A DNA stretch of 64,000 nucleotides from an uncultured Myxococcales bacterium (GCA_903936705.1 CAIZWN010000035.1:141393-205392), one strand, 5' to 3'. Shown: positions 45,302 through 54,544, counted from the first letter of the stretch. The notes: generated by a model not told the origin, from the letters alone. Numbers and translations: made by a program.

Positions 45302-46123
45302 CTAGACGAACAGATCTTCCAGCAGGGCATTCCCGGGCTCGACTGCGTACTTGGCAAAGTCAGTCTCTCCCTCGGCCATCAGGACATCGTCATCGATGAA
45401 GAAATTACCTGTGCATTCCCGGGACTTGCGCGTCACGATCGACCATGCCGCATCTGCCATGATCGTTGGCAGGCATGACTGTTTCAACGATTCGTCACCC
45501 CCCAGCACGTTCCTGACGGCAGCAGTCGCGACCGACCAACGGGGCCACAGCGCGTTCACCCCAATGCCCTCGTGACGAAACTCCTCGGCCCAGCCCAGTA
45601 CACACAGGCTCATGGCGTACTTCGACAACGTGTATGGCAAGTGCGCCCCAAACCAGGCAGGTTCAAGGCGCGGCGGCGGGGACATCACCAGAACGTGCGG
45701 ATTACTGCTGTGCCGCAGGTGCGGCAGGCACGCCTGGGTCATCAGGAACGTGGCGCGTGCGTTGACCTGATTCATCAGATCCCAACGCTTCACGGGGGTA
45801 TCCTCGGTGCGCGCCAGGAAGATGGCACTGGCGTTATTCACCAGTATGTCGATTCCGCCAAAAACCTGAACCGTCTGATCGATTGCAGCACGAATCTGGT
45901 CCTCGAAACGGACGTCGACCTGCAGCGGCAGCGCCTTCCCTCCAGCCTTTTCGACCGCATCGGCCGCCGTGAGAAGCGTCCCGGGAAGCGACGGGTGCGG
46001 TTCCAGCGTCTTGGCCAGCAGCGCCACATTGGCGCCATCACGGGCCGCCCGCAGGGCAATGGCCTCACCGATTCCACGGCTGCCACCAGTGATGACGATC
46101 GTCTTGTCCTTCAGCGTTCGCAT
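45302..46123 (-). CDS. Short-chain dehydrogenase/reductase, HSDL2-like
   Basis: A 273-residue NAD(P)-dependent oxidoreductase. Cofactor motif VITGGSRGIGEAIALRAARD, then ILVNNASAIF. The segment VLVMSPPPRLEPAWFGAHLPYTLSKYAMSLCVLGWAEEF holds the catalytic Tyr and Lys (YTLSK) and is the signature of hydroxysteroid-dehydrogenase-like 2 proteins, where SPP replaces the usual SS-x-x-G. VNALWPRWSVATAAVRNVLGG is also typical. Substrate unknown, probably a lipid or acyl-CoA derivative. GGGAGG lies 6 bases before the ATG. It is 79 bp behind a membrane glycosyltransferase-like gene on the same strand. Confidence 0.93.
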   Translation of the reverse strand: MRTLKDKTIVITGGSRGIGEAIALRAARDGANVALLAKTLEPHPSLPGTLLTAADAVEKAGGKALPLQVDVRFEDQIRAAIDQTVQVFGGIDILVNNASAIFLARTEDTPVKRWDLMNQVNARATFLMTQACLPHLRHSSNPHVLVMSPPPRLEPAWFGAHLPYTLSKYAMSLCVLGWAEEFRHEGIGVNALWPRWSVATAAVRNVLGGDESLKQSCLPTIMADAAWSIVTRKSRECTGNFFIDDDVLMAEGETDFAKYAVEPGNALLEDLFV

Positions 46124-46202
46124 GCAATGCCTCCCGAATCAGGACGTCCAGGGTACCGGACCTGGACCGGATTGTCGTGCAGGGATGGTAGCCCTCGTTT
46201 CA

Positions 46203-48047
46203 CTACATGTGGTTGGCCCAACCGACCAGCGGCATCCAGGGGAATGCGTATTGCCACCCCTCGACCTGCTTGCGCCCGTCCAGGTCGTCCGGCGATGGAT
46301 AGTCGTCAGCTCGCTGGGAAGCTGCGACCCGCGCCACAATCGGCCCCATCTCGTCGCAGGGAACCTCGCGCGCCGCCCTGCTTTCGTAGTCGAACCACTG
46401 GTACAAGCATTCGCGACCGATCCAAACGGTGCGCAGGTGGGCAACCGAAGGCCCCGAGGCACGCGGAAACCTGACGACCGAATCGTATGGAGAACGAGGC
46501 CTGAACGGGATGCCCCACACCCAGCCAGCCGTGGGTCTCCCGGCAGGAAAGCGTTCCTGCAGCACCAGCGTAGGACGATCGTGAGGCGTGGCCGGGGCCG
46601 CAGCCGCTATGCGGTCGGTCAGCCGCACCAGCCGTGCGGAATGCTCGATGAAGAATGACACGGTCCCGAACAGCACCATCGAAACTAGGATGCCTGCCGC
46701 CATGCCCCTCCAGCGCGTCGCGGCAAGCTTCTCGACGACCGCCGCCGCCGACAGCGCAAAGAACGGTATAGCCGCATGGTGGTATATCGCGCCGGTGTCG
46801 CTGGTCCCGATCGAGTAGTAGCCCATGTGGAACACGAACGTCGCAACAGCGATCCACGCCCAAGGGGCTACAGCCTTGCGCCTGGGCATCCCGCAAGCCA
46901 GCCACGCAATCGGCGCGGCCAGCGAGACGGGCCAACCAAGCGCCCAGCCGTTCAGTCTTACCGCTGCGAATACTGCCGCCAGCAGGCCGTCTCCGACGGT
47001 ATGGGAGATCCCCGGGGCGACCTCGGGTCCGAACCCGAACTGCTCGCTGCCTGCAAGTGCCCAGGGCAGTACCAACGGGTCACCCGTGACGGCGGCGTTG
47101 TAGGCAAGAATCGCGACAGCCGATGGAAGAATCCCAATGATCATCCCACCCAGTGCACGTCGGTCCGACCACAGCGCCATTGCCCCGATCACCACCCCGG
47201 CCGGCAGCGCAACCTGCGGTCTTGAAGCCATGGCAAGACCGACGGCCAGGCCGGCCCACAGGCCACCCATCCACTTTCCCCGTCCCACGGCCCAAACTGC
47301 AGCGGCCACCGCGGCCAGGGCTGGGGCCTGGCTCAACGGGCACGCGGTGGTCATCACAAAACCAGGGCTGACCGCCAGCAGCATGGCCGCACCATTGGCG
47401 AATGCGTCCGATGATTCCCTGCGAGACGCCAGCCGAACGAACGCCACGGTCGCCGCCGCCAGCACGACGTGCAACAGCAATGGAAAGCCCACGAGGATGC
47501 CGAAGGCCAGCAACAGCGGTTCGCCGAACAGGTACTTACCCGTGGTGCCTTCGTCCGTGAAGATAGTGAACGCCTCCTGGAATCGGGCGATCCCAGGAAC
47601 GGACGGAGCAAGCAAATTGCCGTCGGCGAAGATGCGTCCCTGGAAAAGGTACGTTGCCTCGTCATCCTGCAAAGGAATCCCGCGCATGACCAGCACCGCG
47701 GCCAGAAGAACAAGGGTCGCCCCCGTCACGATCGCGGCAGGACCCATCCAGGCCGGAGGCTTCCATCGCGCAGCCCGACCGCCAATGGCCAACCCGATCA
47801 GAACGCACGCGGGGCCCAGCAGGACCAATCTCGCAACATGGCTCGACAGCTGTTCGGGAGTGAAGCCGCACATCGGCGCAAACAGGGCAGTGCGAAAGCG
47901 CGGCGCGTAGTCGAAAAAGTCGTACCAGATGTAAGCGAATTCGCGCCAGCCCCGCGGAATAGACCAGATCGCCGCAGCCGCGGCGACCGCAGCCAGCAGG
48001 CCCATTCCCAATAATAGCGCCTTGGTGCGTCGCCCGGTCACGTCCAC
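46203..48047 (-). CDS. Polytopic membrane protein, GT-C glycosyltransferase-like
   Basis: A 614-residue protein with about 12 transmembrane helices and a soluble C-terminal tail. After the first helices, the extracytoplasmic segment GIPLQDDEATYLFQGRIFAD has the acidic D-D-E pattern found in GT-C enzymes that use lipid-linked sugars (ArnT/PMT-like). The first ~110 codons of the open frame are not credible protein; I use GTG 48047, with a G-run 4-8 bases upstream, though GTG 48041 is possible. The gene is divergent from a second GT-C-like gene, and three such genes are clustered here, suggesting a role in cell-surface glycan or protein glycosylation. Confidence 0.78.
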   Translation of the reverse strand: MDVTGRRTKALLLGMGLLAAVAAAAAIWSIPRGWREFAYIWYDFFDYAPRFRTALFAPMCGFTPEQLSSHVARLVLLGPACVLIGLAIGGRAARWKPPAWMGPAAIVTGATLVLLAAVLVMRGIPLQDDEATYLFQGRIFADGNLLAPSVPGIARFQEAFTIFTDEGTTGKYLFGEPLLLAFGILVGFPLLLHVVLAAATVAFVRLASRRESSDAFANGAAMLLAVSPGFVMTTACPLSQAPALAAVAAAVWAVGRGKWMGGLWAGLAVGLAMASRPQVALPAGVVIGAMALWSDRRALGGMIIGILPSAVAILAYNAAVTGDPLVLPWALAGSEQFGFGPEVAPGISHTVGDGLLAAVFAAVRLNGWALGWPVSLAAPIAWLACGMPRRKAVAPWAWIAVATFVFHMGYYSIGTSDTGAIYHHAAIPFFALSAAAVVEKLAATRWRGMAAGILVSMVLFGTVSFFIEHSARLVRLTDRIAAAAPATPHDRPTLVLQERFPAGRPTAGWVWGIPFRPRSPYDSVVRFPRASGPSVAHLRTVWIGRECLYQWFDYESRAAREVPCDEMGPIVARVAASQRADDYPSPDDLDGRKQVEGWQYAFPWMPLVGWANHM

Positions 48048-48190
48048 TGAGGCCCCCGGCCTGTTTCTTCGCGATGTTCTGTGTAGCACACGGGCCTGGT
48101 CCGGAAAAGGAGGTGGGTGGTATTTCGGATGTCGGGTCGCGATGTCAGGTCGCGCTTGCCCGCACCGTTCGCGTGTGCTACTCCCCCGGA

Positions 48191-49876
48191 ATGCGGCGAG
48201 CCCTGTGCGCCAATATTGTCCTGGTGATTGCAGTCCTTGGCCTGGGGGCAGTTCTGCGATTTGGCCACCTGGGGCTGGATGTGACGTCAGTGGCCCGCGA
48301 CGGGCCGGCCGTGGACGACACCTACTACTACTTCGGCATCGCCCGGAACATGCTGGCTGGACTTGGTGCAACGCATGACGGGCTGCATGCGACTGCCGGC
48401 TTCCACCCGGCCTGGATGGCTGTGGTCGTCGGGGTCAGCGCCGTGACTGGAGATGACCTCTACCTGCCAGTGGCTTTGGCAATGTACTTGCAGGTCCTTC
48501 TGGCCATCGTGACCGGGCTGGTCCTGTTCCGGCTGGCAAAACTGGTCTCGGGCAAGGAGGGCGCAATGTTCGCCCTCCTGGGCTGGAGCGTCATGCCTCC
48601 CTTCGTTACCGAAAGCATCAACGGCCTTGAGACCGGGCTGGCATGTCTGGGGCTGATCATAGGTTTCTGGGCACACCTGAAATGGGTGGTGCCGACACAA
48701 GGTCGGCTGACGCCGAAAAGGGCCGTCCTGGTCGGGGCGATCTACGGCGGAATGATTTTGTGCAGGCTGGACCTGGGGTTGCCAGCTGCCATTCTAGGAG
48801 TCCACTGGATCTTCATGGCCATGCGCCGTCCGACACCTTCGATTCGGTGGTCGTCGTTGCGATCGATTGCCCTGGCGACAACTACCGGTCTTCTTGTGGT
48901 TGCCCCCTGGTTCGCGTTCGTCCATCACCAGACCGGAGGGTGGCTGCCCGAGAGCGGCGGGGCAACCCGCAACATCGCCCTGGCCTATGGCACCAGACCA
49001 GGCAAGCCCGACACTGTCCACGTGGACCTGAAGTCGCCCACGTCCGAATTCTACGTGGCCCAGGTTCTGGCTACCGCCCGCGAAACCTTGACCCGACCGA
49101 CTCTTTGGCCGGTAACAGTGATCACAACTGGCCTGCGTGAAAGCGGGGTCCTTCCATGGGGCATTCGGGGCCTTGCCTTGGTCGGGGCAGGGATGACTGC
49201 CGCGTGGATTGCATGGCGACTGCACCGTCGCCGCAGGGATCCTGCCCAGGGAACGCCGGCCTCCAGAACGGTCGGGCCCATCGTGCTGTTGGCCTCGCTT
49301 GGATATGTGACCGCATACACACTGTTGGTCTTCGGGTCCTGGTGGTTCCAGCGCTACTACACCCCCATGATGCTGCTGTGGCTGATGTACTCGGCGATTC
49401 CCATCCAGCGCGGGTTCGACGCGCTGCAGCTGCATCAGGGATCGGCCAATCAGGCGCGACTTGCGGCTGCACTGGTTGGAACGCTGGTCCTGGCCTTCGC
49501 CTTCGGCGGACGCGAGGCCCAGTCCGATGTGAAGAACCCGACGGCCCCCTATTGGGAAATGGCCGAGATGGCGGATCAACTGCTTCCAGAAGGCGCCCGC
49601 CTTGGTGCGTTCCAGTCGGGTACCCTTGCCTACGCCTCACGACACACAGTGGTCAACCTTGACGGAGTAGTGAACCATCAGGCCGGAGCGGCACTGCGCG
49701 AAGGCCGGGTCATGGCATACGCGCTGGAAGAGGGGGTGGACTGCATCCTGGACTGGCCCCACGTGCTGCACGACCTGTTGTACCTGCGGTCAGAACCCGG
49801 CGACCTTGCCCGATGGAAACTGGTAGCAAGTGGTTCGATGGACCTGTTGTGCGTTCAGCAGCCACCAGCGCCATGA
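48191..49876 (+). CDS. Polytopic membrane protein, GT-C glycosyltransferase-like
   Basis: A 561-residue protein with about 11-12 transmembrane helices. The first extracytoplasmic loop (DGPAVDDTYYYFGIARNMLAG) carries the D-D-x-Y/F arrangement of GT-C sugar transferases, and residues after 450 form a soluble C-terminal domain. The ATG at 48191 precedes an ideal first helix (ANIVLVIAVLGLGAVLRFG), but no clear ribosome-binding site is seen, so the start is uncertain. It is followed 76 bp later by a third GT-C-like gene on the same strand. Confidence 0.78.
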   Translation: MRRALCANIVLVIAVLGLGAVLRFGHLGLDVTSVARDGPAVDDTYYYFGIARNMLAGLGATHDGLHATAGFHPAWMAVVVGVSAVTGDDLYLPVALAMYLQVLLAIVTGLVLFRLAKLVSGKEGAMFALLGWSVMPPFVTESINGLETGLACLGLIIGFWAHLKWVVPTQGRLTPKRAVLVGAIYGGMILCRLDLGLPAAILGVHWIFMAMRRPTPSIRWSSLRSIALATTTGLLVVAPWFAFVHHQTGGWLPESGGATRNIALAYGTRPGKPDTVHVDLKSPTSEFYVAQVLATARETLTRPTLWPVTVITTGLRESGVLPWGIRGLALVGAGMTAAWIAWRLHRRRRDPAQGTPASRTVGPIVLLASLGYVTAYTLLVFGSWWFQRYYTPMMLLWLMYSAIPIQRGFDALQLHQGSANQARLAAALVGTLVLAFAFGGREAQSDVKNPTAPYWEMAEMADQLLPEGARLGAFQSGTLAYASRHTVVNLDGVVNHQAGAALREGRVMAYALEEGVDCILDWPHVLHDLLYLRSEPGDLARWKLVASGSMDLLCVQQPPAP

Positions 49877-49952
49877 ACACCAGGAAGGAACAGGCAATTT
49901 CGCATGCATGGGCGTCGGCGTAGAATCGATTCCGAATGGCGGAGTGCGCAGG

Positions 49953-51593
49953 ATGTGGGGTCAAGCCAAGGGTGTCGGTGCTGAATTCAATGGCGACCAC
50001 GGCCAATTGACCACGTTGGGTCCCGTCATGATCGTTGCGATTATTGCTGCCATCTGCTGGTACACCGCTTTGCCGGCGCACCTGGCATCCTGGGATGCCG
50101 TCCAGTTCGCCCTTGCGCTGGAACATTTCGACCTTGGGCTGCATCAGCCCCATCCACCGGGTTACCTTGCTCACGTCGGACTGGGGGCAGTTCTGGCCGC
50201 AACGGGAATGCCGACCGACCGCGCGATACAGGTGGCCAGCATCCTGGCTGCCGCGCTGGCCATTTTCGCCACCGGATGGTTCGCACGCCGCCTGAACGGT
50301 CCTGCTGCCGGTCTGGCGTCAGCCTTGATCCTCGCCACCAACCCTGTTCTTGGGTACTACGCCATGTCGGGCGAATCGTACTGTTCGGAGGTTTTGGCGG
50401 CCGTTTTGCTGGCCTCGATCGCAATGCGCAGTAGGCTTTCATCGACGCACGGTGCGGTCGCCGCGCTTGGCCTTGCATGGGGACTCTCGGGGGCGTTCAG
50501 ACCAACCGTTCCCATCCTTATCGGACCGCTGGTTCTATGGAGTCTACTGGCATCGGCCCGTGGCCGAGGCCTGCCGCACGCCGCAAGATTGATGGTCACG
50601 GCAATTGCCGCAACGGCGGCAGGGCTGTTGTCATGGCTGATCCCCCTGGTGGCATCCGCAGGTGGTCTGGGCCGATTTCTGGATCTGAACAAAGGGCTGC
50701 ACCTGGGCATGGCCGCCCGCGGATTCTCGCCGCTGCTGGGCGGGGAGGCTGCTTCGAAAAGCCTGGAACTCCTCATGTTCAGCCTTGTCGCCGTGGGCTC
50801 GGTCGCACTTCCCGCGGCAGTTGCCACGCTTATAATTGGCAGGTCCAGGGCTGTCCGGGCGATTGGGAACGGCACGTTCTATCTGATCTGGATTGTCCCA
50901 GCCCTCGCATGGTTTCTGCTGACATTCTTCATGAAGGCAGGGTACGCACTAATCCTGCTGCCCGCTGTCGCCACCGGCTGCGGCGCGCTGATTGTGGAAT
51001 CGTTTGGTAAAAACCGCCGACTGACGGCGCTGGCCGTGGGCGCCGTCGCGGCATGCCAGATTGCATTGTTCGTGGCACCTCCGGCTTGGGTGGGGGGCAC
51101 CGCAGTATTCTCGCTGCCGTCCGTAGACAGCGAGGAGGCAACGGTTGCCGCATCGCTTGCCGCGGTCGACCGCCTTTCAGGAGGCGCCCCCGAAACAGTC
51201 GTCGTTGCAATCCGCAGCGGGGGTCTCAAGTTCCGTCAGGCCATGTACTACCTGCCTTCCAGCGACGTCTTGTGGCTGATGGATTCCGGGTCCACGGTCG
51301 GGGGGCGTCCCGGCAGGCAGGTTTGCCGATCCCTGGAACGCAAAGTGACGTGTTCGGGTGAAGACGGTTTCTGGCTGGCCCAGTCCCTGCCCCAGACTGC
51401 AAGGATCGAACTGCCTGAACGCGCCAGCTTGATTGCATGGTTCCTTAATCCTTCCCAAGACTTCGACGAAGATCTAGCCGATGCCATGCCGACTTTCATG
51501 GTCCCGCTTCCGGCAGGCGGGTCCTTCCTTGCCACCCAGCTTGCCCCAGGGCCCATCAAGTTCGTGGTGCAGGGGTACGAATTCCAGCGATGA
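49953..51593 (+). CDS. Polytopic membrane protein, GT-C/DUF2723-like
   Basis: A 546-residue protein with about 11 transmembrane helices. The conserved first loop reads SWDAVQFALALEHFDLGL followed by HQPHPPGYL, the W-D-x-x-x-F...P-G-Y/F-P/L pattern of DUF2723/GT39-type proteins. The C-terminal 170 residues are soluble. ATG at 49953 has GGAG 8 bases upstream; a TAGAAT box (49921-49926) may be its -10. The stop (51591-51593) lies 15 bp before an IS91 transposase remnant in the same frame, so the boundary between core genes and the accessory zone is right here. Confidence 0.78.
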   Translation: MWGQAKGVGAEFNGDHGQLTTLGPVMIVAIIAAICWYTALPAHLASWDAVQFALALEHFDLGLHQPHPPGYLAHVGLGAVLAATGMPTDRAIQVASILAAALAIFATGWFARRLNGPAAGLASALILATNPVLGYYAMSGESYCSEVLAAVLLASIAMRSRLSSTHGAVAALGLAWGLSGAFRPTVPILIGPLVLWSLLASARGRGLPHAARLMVTAIAATAAGLLSWLIPLVASAGGLGRFLDLNKGLHLGMAARGFSPLLGGEAASKSLELLMFSLVAVGSVALPAAVATLIIGRSRAVRAIGNGTFYLIWIVPALAWFLLTFFMKAGYALILLPAVATGCGALIVESFGKNRRLTALAVGAVAACQIALFVAPPAWVGGTAVFSLPSVDSEEATVAASLAAVDRLSGGAPETVVVAIRSGGLKFRQAMYYLPSSDVLWLMDSGSTVGGRPGRQVCRSLERKVTCSGEDGFWLAQSLPQTARIELPERASLIAWFLNPSQDFDEDLADAMPTFMVPLPAGGSFLATQLAPGPIKFVVQGYEFQR

Positions 51594-51608
51594 CGCTGCG
51601 GTCTGTCT

Positions 51609-51742
51609 TGCCCCAAATGCCACGTCCCGATGGTCGTGCTGGCCTTCCTTACCGACCCGGACGTCATTTACAAGATCCTCAAGCACCTCGAACTGCCAAC
51701 CGCCTCGCCGCCGCTGCTGCCGGACCGCTGCACCGTCGAGTA
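51609..51742 (+). pseudogene. IS91-type transposase, C-terminal remnant (copy A)
   Basis: Reads CPKCHVPMVVLAFLTDPD then VIYKILKHLELPTASPPLLP and ends at a TAG where copy C (60.6 kb) has AAG. A Cys pair followed by a x-x-F-x-T-D-P-x-V-I-x-x-I-L-x-H-L segment is the usual end of IS91-family (HUH/Y2) transposases. The rest of the gene is absent. Followed by the 124-bp shared repeat. Confidence 0.75.
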
Positions 51743-51770
51743 GTTCGATTAGTGCATGGACCTCTTCGAA

Positions 51771-51894
51771 GCAAACGTCAGGCCGGGGATTGCCAGGAAT
51801 GAGACCGCGAAGACCAGGATTTCGTCGGCATGGGTGCAGGAATCGGGGCCTGGGATACCCGGTTGTCGGTGCGGTTTCGTGGTTGATGTTGCCT
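51771..51894 (+). repeat. 124-bp IS-derived direct repeat, copy A
   Basis: Nearly identical and equal in length to 59755-59878; its last 34 bp recur inverted at 60561-60594. It follows the transposase remnant and probably is part of the right end of the IS91-like element. In copy A the 220 bp found in copy B before this block are missing. Confidence 0.85.
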
Positions 51895-52252
51895 GTCCAC
51901 TCAACCGTGGTTCGCGGCGACTGTCTCCATTTTGACACAGACCCGTCTCCGTTTGGATACAGATTCGTGTTGCAGGTGCTGAAACGCGGACGGCGCTGGT
52001 CGCTCGATGAGTGCGCGTTACCTCGATGTTTTTGTCGAGTTCTTGCGACCATGTAGGCTACCCGCCTGCGAAATTCTGCCATACGGTTCCCTCGCAATCG
52101 TGACTTCATCAGCCACTCCCCCCCCACGGCACAAGGCTTGCGTTATTGCAGTCCGGTAGCTCCGTTCGGACCCAAGGTCAAGTTCTGATGTGTTGCGATG
52201 GTTTTTTGGAGATCCCGGTGCCGCGTGCGCCTGGATCGTATGGGAGGAAACC
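51895..52252. other. Gene-free spacer before the first DUF4215 gene, with two tandem 22-bp repeats
   Basis: The tandem copies lie at 51923-51944 and 51945-51966 and share GTCTCC-R-TTT-K-GA-Y-ACAGA with a few changes; the first contains TTGACAC. Such short repeats beginning TGTCTCC occur at the ends of some IS21-type elements, so this may be a second transposon relic. The rest shows no supportable gene. A 50-codon frame at 52008-52160 has no ribosome-binding site or recognisable motif. Confidence 0.45.
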
Positions 52253-54478
52253 ATGAATCGTTCGAGAATGTTTCCGATGTCGTGGGCGCTGGGCATGGCC
52301 GTTTCGTTGATCTTCCTGGCGTGCGGGGGCGATCCGCCGAAGTGCGGCGATGGAAAGGCCGAGGGGGAGGAGGCTTGCGACGATGGCAACTTGGTCGATA
52401 ACGATGACTGTTCGAATGCCTGCACCGTACGTGCCTGTGGCGACTTGATTGTTCAGGCCGGCGAGGAGTGCGACGACGGGAACAGGATCGATTTCGATGG
52501 TTGTACAAACGACTGTCGCCTGCCTCGCTGCGGCGATGGCATCCTTCAGGCCGAGGAGGCTTGCGACGACGGTAATGCCGACGAATCTGACGGCTGTGCT
52601 GCCTGCGCGCAGGCCAGGTGCGGCGACGGCTACCTCCATGCTGGCGTCGAGGCCTGCGACGACAGCAACGACGTGGACCGGGACGCTTGCACGAGTACCT
52701 GTGCGTTACCCTCATGCGGGGACGGTGTCGTGCAGTCCGGCGAGGCCTGCGATGACGGCAACCGCGACAATACGGATGCCTGCCTGACCACCTGTCTGGC
52801 GGCCCACTGTGGTGACGGCCTCCTGCAGGACGGCGTCGACGCGTGTGACGACGGCAATCGTGACAACGCTGACGCGTGCCTGAACGACTGCACCTTGGCT
52901 TCCTGCGGCGACGGCTTTGTGCGGACTGGTGTCGAGGCTTGCGACGACGGCAACGACGTGGACGTGGACGCATGCACGAGTGTCTGTGCGCTTCCCTCGT
53001 GCGGGGACGGCGTCGTGCAGTCCGGCGAGGCTTGCGACGACGGCAACCACGACAATGCGGATGCCTGCCTGAATACCTGCCTGGCGGCCCTCTGTGGCGA
53101 CGGCGTGTTGCGCGACGGCATCGAGGCTTGCGATGACGGCAACCGGTCCAATGCTGATGCCTGCCTCAATGACTGCACCTTGGCTTCCTGTGGCGACGGC
53201 TTTGTGCGGACCGGTGTGGAGACGTGTGACGACGGCAACGACGTGGACACGGACGCGTGCACGAGTGTCTGTGCGCTTCCCTCGTGCGGGGACGGCGTCG
53301 TGCAGTCCGGCGAGGCCTGCGACGATGGCAATCGCGACGACGTCGACGCCTGTCTGACCACCTGTCTGGCGGCCCGCTGCGGTGACGGCGTCCTGCAGGA
53401 TGGCATCGAGGCTTGCGACGACGGCAATCGCGACAATGCCGACGCCTGCCTGAACGACTGCACCTTGGCTTCCTGCGGTGACGGCTTTGTGCGGACTGGC
53501 GTCGAGGCGTGTGACGATGGCAACGATGTTGACGAGGACGCCTGCACGAACGTCTGTGCGCTGGCCTCCTGCGGTGACGAGGTCGTGCAGTCCGGCGAGG
53601 CTTGTGACGACGGCAACCGCGACAATACCGACGCCTGCCTGAACACCTGCCTCGCGTCCCATTGCGGCGACGGCGTCTCGCGCGAAGGCATCGAGGCTTG
53701 CGATGACGGCAACCGGTCCAATGCTGATGCCTGCATCAACGACTGCACCTTGGCTTCCTGCGGCGACGGCTTCGTACGGACGGGTGTCGAGGCCTGCGAC
53801 GATGGCAACGGCGAAGCTGGAGACGACTGCACCAACGCCTGCGCACTGCCCTCGTGCGGCGACGGCGTCGTGCGCGCGGGCTTTGAAGCTTGCGACGACG
53901 GCAATCTGGACAATGGGGACGCCTGCCTGAATACCTGCCTGGCGGCTCGTTGTGGTGACGGCTACGTACAGGCTAACGCCGAGGAGTGCGACGACGGCAA
54001 TCGTGTTGCCGGCGACTGGTGCGGATCCGATTGTACGCGAGAGTGCTGGGCAGGCGAGGAGAACCTGCCGGCCGAAGGGTCCTGCTATGCGTACTTCCAC
54101 ACCCTCCTGTCCTGGGCCGCCGCGGCGGACGCTTGTGCCGTCCTTGGGGCTCACCTGGTCTCGGTGGCGGACGCAGGCGAAGAGGCCCTTCTGGAGACCC
54201 TGCTGTCAGGCGTTGCGACCGGTACCTGGATCGGCCTGACTGATCAGTGGAGCGAGGGGACCTTCGTTTGGTACGAGGGGCCCGGCCTGTTCCTGGCCCC
54301 TGCTTTCATCAACTGGGCTGCCACACAACCAGACGGTGTGTCCGGCGGCAGGGTCGACTGCGCCATGTACTCTGCTGCACGCTGGTATGACGATGACTGT
54401 ACTAGCCTTCGCGGGTACGTCTGCGAGCACGATTTCTCGGACCGAGAAATCGTCGATTTCTCCGCACTTGCACGTTGA
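52253..54478 (+). CDS. DUF4215 Cys-rich repeat lipoprotein with C-type lectin domain
   Basis: A 741-residue lipoprotein (ALGMAVSLIFLAC; lipobox FLAC). The mature chain has 18 tandem DUF4215 modules of 30-32 residues ([16 protein letters not shown]...DACxxxC), each with four to five cysteines and an acidic, probably Ca-binding, DDGN. Modules 5-16 form four copies of a three-module super-unit. The last ~125 residues (SCYAYFHTLLSWAAAADACA...WIGLTDQWSEGTFVWYEGPG...WYDDDCTSLRGYVCE) are a C-type lectin-like domain. This suggests a stiff surface stalk displaying a sugar- or ligand-binding head. GGGAGG lies 6 bases before the ATG at 52253. An IS91 relic lies upstream and a paralogous gene follows. 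Confidence 0.92.
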   Translation: MNRSRMFPMSWALGMAVSLIFLACGGDPPKCGDGKAEGEEACDDGNLVDNDDCSNACTVRACGDLIVQAGEECDDGNRIDFDGCTNDCRLPRCGDGILQAEEACDDGNADESDGCAACAQARCGDGYLHAGVEACDDSNDVDRDACTSTCALPSCGDGVVQSGEACDDGNRDNTDACLTTCLAAHCGDGLLQDGVDACDDGNRDNADACLNDCTLASCGDGFVRTGVEACDDGNDVDVDACTSVCALPSCGDGVVQSGEACDDGNHDNADACLNTCLAALCGDGVLRDGIEACDDGNRSNADACLNDCTLASCGDGFVRTGVETCDDGNDVDTDACTSVCALPSCGDGVVQSGEACDDGNRDDVDACLTTCLAARCGDGVLQDGIEACDDGNRDNADACLNDCTLASCGDGFVRTGVEACDDGNDVDEDACTNVCALASCGDEVVQSGEACDDGNRDNTDACLNTCLASHCGDGVSREGIEACDDGNRSNADACINDCTLASCGDGFVRTGVEACDDGNGEAGDDCTNACALPSCGDGVVRAGFEACDDGNLDNGDACLNTCLAARCGDGYVQANAEECDDGNRVAGDWCGSDCTRECWAGEENLPAEGSCYAYFHTLLSWAAAADACAVLGAHLVSVADAGEEALLETLLSGVATGTWIGLTDQWSEGTFVWYEGPGLFLAPAFINWAATQPDGVSGGRVDCAMYSAARWYDDDCTSLRGYVCEHDFSDREIVDFSALAR
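52715..53854 (+). repeat. Four tandem 285-bp coding repeats
   Basis: Units begin at 52715, 53000, 53285 and 53570, exactly 285 bp (95 codons) apart. Each holds three DUF4215 modules of alternating type ([12 protein letters not shown], x[25 protein letters not shown]). DNA similarity between units is high, including synonymous positions. Confidence 0.9.
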
Positions 54479-54492
54479 GAACAAGGGATCTG

Positions 54493-54522
54493 CCGGGGCG
54501 GGAGGACATCCTTCCGCTCCGG
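54493..54522 (+). promoter_or_regulatory. Hairpin between the two DUF4215 genes
   Basis: A 13-bp stem (CCGGGGCGGGAGG with CCTTCCGCTCCGG, two G-U pairs) and loop ACAT. It lies 14 bp after the first gene's stop and 22 bp before the next start. There is no U-tract, so it could reduce read-through or protect the upstream message rather than terminate. Confidence 0.45.
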
Positions 54523-54544
54523 CCCATCCAGAAGGGAGGCTGAC

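Noticed and set aside
51591..51742. Stop-codon read-through joining the GT-C protein to the IS91 transposase tail (same frame)
   Set aside because: The upstream gene has a natural end, the tail carries its own stop, and a shared frame has a one-in-three chance.
52630..54154. Long minus-strand frames (427 and 480 codons) with regular repeats
   Set aside because: The repeats are simply the antisense of the DUF4215 coding repeats; there is no start signal.
54493..54522. Rho-independent terminator between the DUF4215 genes
   Set aside because: The stem is strong, but no U-tract follows; kept only as a hairpin.
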